Shown: positions 56,102-64,000 of the stretch, piece after piece
Layout of the letters: every line of letters starts with the position of its first letter
Position numbering within the stretch: position 1 is the first letter of the stretch
Assembly (NCBI RefSeq): GCF_014107495.1
Contig: NZ_CP041969.1
Span: 2,931,001 to 2,995,000 of the forward strand
Reading direction: 5' to 3'
DNA: 64,000 nt
From: Cohnella cholangitidis
GTDB taxonomy: Bacteria; Bacillota; Bacilli; Paenibacillales; Paenibacillaceae
Program-made: the position numbers and the translations under genes
The notes under the pieces: generated by a model
Told to the model about the DNA's origin: nothing
Database searches by the model: none
Seen by the model: the letters and a program-made list of their open reading frames with translations, nothing else

Positions 56102-56317
56102 ATGAAAAACATCGGAATATCTACGGAGTACATTACTTTGGGTCAATTTCTTAAGCTTGCCGATTGCATAGGAACGGGCGGAGAAGTAAAGCACTTCCTT
56201 CAGGAAAAAAGCGTTCGTGTGAACGGGGAACCTGACAATCGCAGAGGACGCAAGCTTAGAGTCGGAGATCTCGTTGAAGTCGAGGGGTGCGGATCTTATA
56301 CGGTCACTGCCCGATAA
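56102..56317 (+). CDS. yaaA: S4-domain RNA-binding protein YaaA (RlbA)
   Basis: The 71-residue protein (ITLGQFLKLADCIGTGGEVKHFLQEKSVRVNGEPDNRRGRKLRVGD) is a lone S4 domain of the kind always found between dnaN and recF in Bacillales. It probably binds RNA or the ribosome; exact role unresolved. Confidence 0.93.
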   Translation: MKNIGISTEYITLGQFLKLADCIGTGGEVKHFLQEKSVRVNGEPDNRRGRKLRVGDLVEVEGCGSYTVTAR

Positions 56318-56361
56318 TCCAAGCCCGGCGGCTCCGAAGCCGGGTGGAGAGGGAATAGCCC

Positions 56362-57480
56362 ATGCAGTTAAACACGTTGGAGCTTCAAGGGTATCGCAAC
56401 TACGAGTCGTTAAAGCTTTCGACTGAGGGCGGAGTCAATATCTTCATCGGGCCTAACGCTCAAGGGAAAACCAATCTGCTGGAAGCGATTCATGTGCTGA
56501 GCATAACGAAGTCCCATCGAACTTCGAAGGATAAAGAATTGATTGGATGGAATCAAACCGCGGCGATAATCAGAGCCCAGATGACTCGGAAATTGGGCGA
56601 TGTCAGCCTGGAACTGCAGCTATCGGCGCAAGGCAAAAAAGCCAAAGTAAACGGCTTGGAGCAACGAAAACTTAGCGGTTTCGTGGGGACGCTAAACGTG
56701 GTGCTGTTCGCTCCGGAAGATCTGGATATCGTCAAAGGAGCACCGGGCGTGCGCCGCCGATTCATGGATATGGAAATCGGCCAGGTGCATCCCGGTTATT
56801 TGTACGATATGCAGCAGTATCAGAAAATTTTGCAGCAACGGAACAATTACTTGAAGTCGACGGACATCCATCGCGCTTCTCCGGAAATGTTGGACGTATG
56901 GAATGAGCAATTGGCGACGACGGGTGTTAAAATGATGCAAAAAAGGAAAAACTTTATTATACAATTGCAAAAGTGGGCGGAGAAAATACATGCCGGAATT
57001 ACCGGCGGTACCGAACATTTTACAGTCGAGTATAAGCCCTCGTTCGGAACCTCTATTGGAATGGATAACCAAGATCAATCTTCTTTATTCGGACAATTTA
57101 TGTTAAAGTTAACTCAAGGCAAGGAACAGGAATTCAGACGGGGCATGACGATGACCGGACCGCATCGCGACGATTTGAGCTTCGCCATTAACGGCAAAGA
57201 CGTGCAATCGTTCGGATCTCAAGGCCAGCAACGCACGGCAGCGCTGTCGTTAAAGCTGGCGGAATTGGAATTGATGCATGAAGAAATCGGGGAATACCCG
57301 TTGCTGCTCCTTGACGATGTACTCTCCGAACTGGATCAAACCCGTCAGACTCAGCTCATCGAAACTTTTCAGAGCAGGGTTCAGACTTTTATAACGACAA
57401 CAGGTTTGGAAAGCGTCAACATGAGTCGCTTGAGGGATGCTTCTATTTTTCACGTACGAGACGGCCAATTGCTGCGCTAA
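56362..57480 (+). CDS. recF: DNA replication and repair protein RecF
   Basis: The 372-residue SMC-like ATPase has Walker A FIGPNAQGKTNLLEAI (about residue 33), signature SFGSQGQQRTAALSLKLAE and Walker B PLLLLDDVLSELD. RecF helps load RecA at gaps. The ATG follows GGAGAGGG. The remB gene begins 16 bases after its stop. Confidence 0.97.
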   Translation: MQLNTLELQGYRNYESLKLSTEGGVNIFIGPNAQGKTNLLEAIHVLSITKSHRTSKDKELIGWNQTAAIIRAQMTRKLGDVSLELQLSAQGKKAKVNGLEQRKLSGFVGTLNVVLFAPEDLDIVKGAPGVRRRFMDMEIGQVHPGYLYDMQQYQKILQQRNNYLKSTDIHRASPEMLDVWNEQLATTGVKMMQKRKNFIIQLQKWAEKIHAGITGGTEHFTVEYKPSFGTSIGMDNQDQSSLFGQFMLKLTQGKEQEFRRGMTMTGPHRDDLSFAINGKDVQSFGSQGQQRTAALSLKLAELELMHEEIGEYPLLLLDDVLSELDQTRQTQLIETFQSRVQTFITTTGLESVNMSRLRDASIFHVRDGQLLR

Positions 57481-57496
57481 CGTAGGGAGGAACTCC

Positions 57497-57742
57497 GTGT
57501 ATATTCATCTAGGCGGGGAAAAAATAATTCGAACTTCGCAGCTTGTAGCAATCTTTGATATTTCCATCGAGCAATCTTCCAAGCTATCGAGACAATTCGT
57601 CGTACATGCTCAGAAGAACAAAGAAGTGGAAATGATCGGGGAAGAGGATCCTAAATCGATAGTCGTAACGGAGCATAAAGTTTATTACTCCCCGATATCG
57701 ACGTCCACTCTTAAGAAGCGGGCGCACTATTTGGAAGGGTAA
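57497..57742 (+). CDS. remB: Extracellular matrix regulator RemB (YaaB, DUF370)
   Basis: The GTG at 57497 lies after GTAGGGAGG and gives YIHLGGEKIIRTSQLVAIFDIS, the usual start; an in-frame ATG inside recF is not the start. The 81-residue protein belongs to the RemB/DUF370 family, DNA-binding regulators of matrix genes in Bacillus. The C-terminal SPISTSTLKKRAHYLEG is also conserved. Confidence 0.92.
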   Translation: MYIHLGGEKIIRTSQLVAIFDISIEQSSKLSRQFVVHAQKNKEVEMIGEEDPKSIVVTEHKVYYSPISTSTLKKRAHYLEG

Positions 57743-57789
57743 GTATAGACGGCAATCGCCTTCCGCAGGAAGGCTATACGTTTATATAA

Positions 57790-59784
<1,995 letters not shown>

Positions 59785-59800
59785 GTCGCAGATAGGTTAA

Positions 59801-59838
59801 TGCAGGGGGTATCTCTAGGCGGAGATACCCCCTGCGAA
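59801..59838. terminator. Bidirectional terminator between gyrB and the YheC/YheD gene
   Basis: GCAGGGGGTATCTC pairs with GAGATACCCCCTGC around TAGGCG. It lies between two converging genes. Confidence 0.8.
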
Positions 59839-60627
59839 CTACACTTTGCGTTTGCGGACTCCGAATCGGCCATATGCGACCGCATAGGAATAGATCGTCC
59901 GAAAGACGGCCCGGTTCGGTAGTTTCTTGAAAAGATAAGGATCCGGCAGCGTATTGACCTCCAATATCCAAGGCTTCATGTCTTGGTCAATCGCGATATC
60001 TATTCCGATTTCCTTAAGGCGAGGGAAACGTTTCTCCAATGCGCGGGCGATGTTTACTCCCTGTTTGCGCAGACGGGTTTCGTAACGTTTCCATTCCTCC
60101 GCGGACAAGTAGTTTTTCAGCAGAAGATCGACCGGCATAGGCGTGCCGCCGGCATGATAGTTGGTCACGATTTTGCGGGGATGGGCCACGCGTCCGATCA
60201 TTCCGGTCGTTTCCCACTGCAAGCGGGGATTTTTCTGAACCATAATCCGTAGATCGAATCTTCGACCGGAGTGCTTCAGCAAATGAATGCCTTGCTGCGC
60301 TAGGTAAGGTTTGTTTTTTTTCGCGAGTTGAAGCTCGTTGTACATCTCGTCGAAGGAAACGAAAGAATGCTTGGTTTCGCCGGATTGGAAGAAGAAGGGT
60401 TGAGCGGCTTCGGTCTGCTTCTCGACGCGGATGACTCCGTTGCCGAATGTGCCGTTCACCGGCTTCACGTAAATCATCCCGTACTGTTCCAGCATCTGAG
60501 CGACGGTCGCCCGCTCGAAGATTCTGGTGTCCGGAACGTCGTTCCTAAGATCGGGATCGGCGAGAAGAGCGTCTGTCTTGGCTTTCTTGCTGCGGACGCG
60601 TTGAATGGACATGCGGGTTTCATCCAA
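59839..60627 (-). CDS. YheC/YheD-family ATP-grasp protein
   Basis: A 262-residue ATP-grasp protein encoded on the strand opposite to gyrase: YVKPVNGTFGNGVIRVE, RRFDLRIMVQKN, the metal-binding LKEIGIDIAIDQDMKPWILEVNTLPDP. YheC/YheD proteins are endospore coat-associated and likely form an amide bond, but the product is unknown. The start is TTG at 60627 after GAAGGG, or ATG at 60612. It separates gyrB from gyrA. Confidence 0.88.
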   Translation of the reverse strand: MDETRMSIQRVRSKKAKTDALLADPDLRNDVPDTRIFERATVAQMLEQYGMIYVKPVNGTFGNGVIRVEKQTEAAQPFFFQSGETKHSFVSFDEMYNELQLAKKNKPYLAQQGIHLLKHSGRRFDLRIMVQKNPRLQWETTGMIGRVAHPRKIVTNYHAGGTPMPVDLLLKNYLSAEEWKRYETRLRKQGVNIARALEKRFPRLKEIGIDIAIDQDMKPWILEVNTLPDPYLFKKLPNRAVFRTIYSYAVAYGRFGVRKRKV

Positions 60628-60756
60628 CCTTTCCCTTCGGCAATATGGTATAATGGAATTATTGTATATTTTCTAATCTATGACGGAAATTGCCTTGCGG
60701 TGTAGCATTTGCAAGCGCAAGATTATCCGTTTGTATATTGGTTAAGGAGGATCTTC

Positions 60757-63231
60757 ATGTCGGAAGAACAACGCTCCCAAGTCCGAGACCGCGATATCGG
60801 GGTCGAGATGCGGGAATCGTTCATGGATTACGCAATGAGCATTATCGTCAGCCGGGCTTTGCCGGATGTTCGAGACGGCTTGAAGCCGGTTCATAGACGT
60901 ATTCTGTATGCGATGTCGGAACTAGGAATGTCTCCGGACAAGCCTTACAAGAAGTCGGCGAGAATCGTCGGCGAAGTTATCGGTAAGTATCACCCGCATG
61001 GTGATTCCCCTATTTACGAGGCTATGGTTCGGATGGCGCAAGACTTCTCGCTTCGGTACATGCTCGTCGACGGCCACGGAAACTTCGGTTCCGTCGATGG
61101 CGATTTCGCGGCGGCGATGCGTTATACGGAAGCACGTTTGTCCAAGATCGCCATGGAGATGCTCCGCGACATCAACAAGGAAACGATCGATTACAGGCCT
61201 AACTACGACGGTGAGGAAGTAGAACCGGTCGTATTGCCCGCAAGATATCCCAATTTGCTCGTTAACGGCAATACGGGGATCGCGGTCGGTATGGCGACGA
61301 ATATTCCTCCGCACAATTTGCGGGAGGTCATCGAAGGAACGCAGGCGTTGCTTCGCGATCCTGAATTAACGCCTTACGATCTGATGGAATACGTCAAGGG
61401 ACCCGACTTCCCGACGGCTGGCCTCATTCTTGGTCGCGTTGGCATACGTCAAGCTTATGCAACGGGCCGCGGTTCGGTTACAATGCGCGCGCGGGCTACG
61501 ATCGAGGAGAACAACGGCAAAGCGCGTATTCTCGTTCATGAAATTCCGTACCAGGTCAATAAAGCGAGACTCGTCGAGAAAATCGCAGAGCTCGTGCGCG
61601 AGAAGAAGATTGACGGAATTACGGATCTTCGCGATGAATCCGACCGTAACGGAATGCGTATCGTCATCGAATTGAGAAGAGACGTGACGCCGACGGTCGT
61701 GCTGAATAATCTGTATAAGCAAACCCAGATGCAGACAAGCTTCGGGGTAAATATGCTTGCGTTAGTGAATAACGAGCCTAAGGTTCTTAACCTTAAGGAT
61801 GTCCTTCACCACTATATCAAGCATCAGGTCGAAGTCATCAGACGCCGCACGGAGTACGATCTGAAGAAAGCCGAAGCTCGCGCTCATATCCTGGAAGGTT
61901 TGCGAATCGCGCTGGATCACCTGGATGAAGTTATCGCGCTCATTCGCGCTTCCCGGACGACGGAAGAAGCCCGCGAAGGCTTGATAGCGCGTTTCGGACT
62001 CTCGGGCGACCAAGCTCAGGCGATTCTCGACATGCGTCTGCAACGCCTCACAGGGTTGGAACGCGAGAAGATCGAGCAGGAATATAACGAATTGCAAGTC
62101 AAAATCGCCGAGTATAAAGCCATTCTAGCGGACGAACAACTAGTGAACGAGATCATTCACGAGGAGCTCGAGGAGATTAAGCTGAAATATGGCGACGATC
62201 GTCGTACGGAAATCACGGTCAGCGACGACGAGATCTTGGATGAAGATCTTATACCGCGCGATGACGTAGTCGTTACGATGACGCATACCGGATACATTAA
62301 GCGTCTTCCCGTATCCACTTACCGCAGCCAGAAGCGGGGGGGAAGAGGCATTATGGGAATGGGGACGAAAGACGACGATTTCATCGAAAATCTGTTCATC
62401 TCCAACACCCACCACTACCTCTTGTTCTTTACGAACAAAGGCCGCGTATTCCGGATGAAAGCCTACGAAATTCCGGATCTAAGCCGGACCGCTCGAGGCA
62501 CGCCGATCATTAATTTGATCCAGATCGAACAAGGAGAGACGATTAACGCCGTCATCCCGGTTGAATCGTTCGAGCCTAACCAGTACCTCTTCTTCGCGAC
62601 GCGCAACGGTATCGTGAAGAAGACGCCTCTCGACGATTACGCGAACATTCGTAAGGTCGGTTTGATCGCCATCTCGTTGCGCGAAGACGATGACTTGATC
62701 GGCGTAAAGCTGACGGACGGAGAGCGCGAAATCGTCATGGGTACGAGCCAAGGGATGTCTATCCGCTTCTCGGAGCAGGACGTTAGAGCAATGGGGCGTT
62801 CCGCAACGGGCGTTAAAGGAATCCAATTGGACGACAACGACAAAGTCATCGATATGGACGTCGTAGCTCCTGAACAAGAAGTACTGATCGTAACGGCCAA
62901 AGGTTACGGTAAACGGACGCCAATGACCGAGTACCGGATCCAGACCCGCGGCGGTAAAGGAATCAAAACCTTGAACGTTACGGAGAAGAACGGAGCGATC
63001 GTCGGCTTGAAGGTTGTTCATGACGATGAAGACTTAATGATCATGACGTCTTCCGGAACGTTGATCCGTACCAGCATGTCGGGCATCAATACTATGGGAC
63101 GGATTACTCAAGGCGTTAAACTGATAAATATTCGCGATGACGATTCCGTGGCTACGGTTGCGCGGGCTCCTCGAAGCGAAGATTCCGATTCCGAGGAAAC
63201 GGAAGGCGAAGGGGAAGCGGAAGACAACTAA
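60757..63231 (+). CDS. gyrA: DNA gyrase subunit A
   Basis: The ATG at 60757 after TTAAGGAGG gives [30 protein letters not shown], 824 residues. The cleavage Tyr is Tyr123 in [11 protein letters not shown]. The quinolone region reads [14 protein letters not shown] with Ser84 and Glu88, the susceptible-type residues. The C-terminal domain has the GyrA box (RGGRGIMGM) and pinwheel repeats, then an acidic tail ([17 protein letters not shown]). Confidence 0.98.
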   Translation: MSEEQRSQVRDRDIGVEMRESFMDYAMSIIVSRALPDVRDGLKPVHRRILYAMSELGMSPDKPYKKSARIVGEVIGKYHPHGDSPIYEAMVRMAQDFSLRYMLVDGHGNFGSVDGDFAAAMRYTEARLSKIAMEMLRDINKETIDYRPNYDGEEVEPVVLPARYPNLLVNGNTGIAVGMATNIPPHNLREVIEGTQALLRDPELTPYDLMEYVKGPDFPTAGLILGRVGIRQAYATGRGSVTMRARATIEENNGKARILVHEIPYQVNKARLVEKIAELVREKKIDGITDLRDESDRNGMRIVIELRRDVTPTVVLNNLYKQTQMQTSFGVNMLALVNNEPKVLNLKDVLHHYIKHQVEVIRRRTEYDLKKAEARAHILEGLRIALDHLDEVIALIRASRTTEEAREGLIARFGLSGDQAQAILDMRLQRLTGLEREKIEQEYNELQVKIAEYKAILADEQLVNEIIHEELEEIKLKYGDDRRTEITVSDDEILDEDLIPRDDVVVTMTHTGYIKRLPVSTYRSQKRGGRGIMGMGTKDDDFIENLFISNTHHYLLFFTNKGRVFRMKAYEIPDLSRTARGTPIINLIQIEQGETINAVIPVESFEPNQYLFFATRNGIVKKTPLDDYANIRKVGLIAISLREDDDLIGVKLTDGEREIVMGTSQGMSIRFSEQDVRAMGRSATGVKGIQLDDNDKVIDMDVVAPEQEVLIVTAKGYGKRTPMTEYRIQTRGGKGIKTLNVTEKNGAIVGLKVVHDDEDLMIMTSSGTLIRTSMSGINTMGRITQGVKLINIRDDDSVATVARAPRSEDSDSEETEGEGEAEDN

Positions 63232-63268
63232 TCGTTGTCTTCCCGTAATGCCTAAGGGGGGATGCAGC

Positions 63269-64000
63269 ATGCCGATTATTCCGATTACACAAGTGCAGGT
63301 TGGCGATCGACTGGGCAGCGATGTTCAGACCGCTCTCGGAAGCGTGCTGCTTCAGCAAGGTCGGACGCTGTCGGAAAGAGATACGGAAATCTTGCAGGCG
63401 TTTCTGATCGCAAGCATTGATGTTGTCCGTAACGGATTAGAGGATCAGAAGCAGGACAACGCCGCTGATGAGATGGCTGCTGCCGTTGAAGCCGTTAGAC
63501 TGACCTCCTTGCAACAAGAGTTTCTTAATATGGAGAAGCTGCTCAAACGTATTATGTCCATGATTACGTCCGGGCAGAAGCTTCCGGTGCTCGACTTGCG
63601 CAACGGTTTGGTCGCTCTCATTGAGCATATGGACGAATACAACGTATTGACATTCCAATTGCCGGCATCGATAGGAACAGTCGATGTCATGGTTCGGAAT
63701 AGCGTTCTTTGCGCGATGACCTCCTATCAATTGGGCAAATGGAACAAGTTTCCGGAGAAAGATTGGCTTCCGATCGCAATGGCGGGGTTGCTGCACGATA
63801 TCGGTAACGTGAAGGTTGATCCAGCGATATTTAACAAGCCTACGCGCTTGACGGCAGAAGAAGTGCAAGAGATGAGGCAGCATACGATGTATGGCTTCCG
63901 ATTACTCGAGGGAAGTACTTCGATGAACCAGGGCGTGTGGCTGACGGCGCTTCAACATCATGAGCGGATTGACGGCAGCGGATATCCGATGAAGGTCAAA
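63269..64000 (+). CDS. HD-GYP domain phosphodiesterase (C-terminus outside window)
   Basis: Open from ATG 63269 (after AAGGGGGGATG) to the window edge, 244 codons. About 70 N-terminal residues (MPIIPITQVQVGDRLGSDVQTA) resemble the leader domain of such proteins. The HD-GYP core includes LLHDIGNVKVD, TMYGFRLLEG and LQHHERIDGSGYP, with the GYP signature. HD-GYP proteins hydrolyse cyclic-di-GMP. It lies 37 bases after gyrA and is a usual neighbour in Paenibacillaceae. Confidence 0.92.
   Translation, partial: MPIIPITQVQVGDRLGSDVQTALGSVLLQQGRTLSERDTEILQAFLIASIDVVRNGLEDQKQDNAADEMAAAVEAVRLTSLQQEFLNMEKLLKRIMSMITSGQKLPVLDLRNGLVALIEHMDEYNVLTFQLPASIGTVDVMVRNSVLCAMTSYQLGKWNKFPEKDWLPIAMAGLLHDIGNVKVDPAIFNKPTRLTAEEVQEMRQHTMYGFRLLEGSTSMNQGVWLTALQHHERIDGSGYPMKVK

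Overview
The window looks like an origin-proximal chromosome segment of an endospore-forming Firmicute, most likely a member of the Paenibacillaceae (Paenibacillus or Cohnella type). This rests on the conserved oriC gene order (rpmH-rnpA-yidC-jag-mnmE-mnmG-rsmG-noc-parA-parB on one side, dnaA-dnaN-yaaA-recF-remB-gyrB-gyrA on the other), on sporulation-type genes (yyaC, a YheC/YheD ATP-grasp gene, remB) and on a balanced GC content. Genus and species cannot be fixed from the sequence alone. Nearly all genes point away from oriC (about 52.9-54.9 kb): minus strand to the left, plus strand to the right.

Layout. 0-2.3 kb: a cut-off LysM/G5 cell-wall protein and an unknown membrane-anchored protein. 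2.3-6 kb: an RND efflux transporter broken by one frameshift and a serine-hydrolase remnant. 6.1-9.7 kb: a five-gene heme-copper oxidase-family operon (single-helix subunit, CuA subunit, subunit I, SCO chaperone, membrane protein) whose subunit I lacks the active-site tyrosine. 9.8-16.1 kb: purA (with a PurBox pair), dnaB (apparent 1-base deletion), rplI, gdpP, yybS. 16.3-25.5 kb: a surface amidohydrolase with altered metal ligands, a CBS protein, an LCP protein, an ABC exporter, LrgAB, and a SulP permease with its ArsR-type regulator. 25.6-26.9 kb: rpsF-ssb-rpsR.

27-39.5 kb: an accessory nitrogen-scavenging island between rpsF and a tRNA-Ser(CGA). It encodes biuret amidohydrolase and allophanate hydrolase, a BMP-type ABC importer, formamidase, a cupin, a second cysteine hydrolase and a PucR regulator. 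Both transcription units are preceded by similar GlnR/TnrA-like palindromes. The parts fit a scheme in which small amides and ureides are imported and stripped to ammonia when nitrogen is short.

39.5-64 kb: the conserved oriC neighbourhood, with three parS sites (one inside parB, two as an inverted pair between rsmG and noc), DnaA boxes on both sides of dnaA, and gyrB/gyrA with a YheC/YheD gene on the opposite strand between them. The window ends inside an HD-GYP phosphodiesterase gene.

The most interesting candidate is the tyrosine-less heme-copper operon, which may be a CuA-type nitric oxide reductase rather than an oxygen reductase. Two frameshifts (RND gene and the essential dnaB) suggest indel errors in the assembly, so other breaks should be read with caution.
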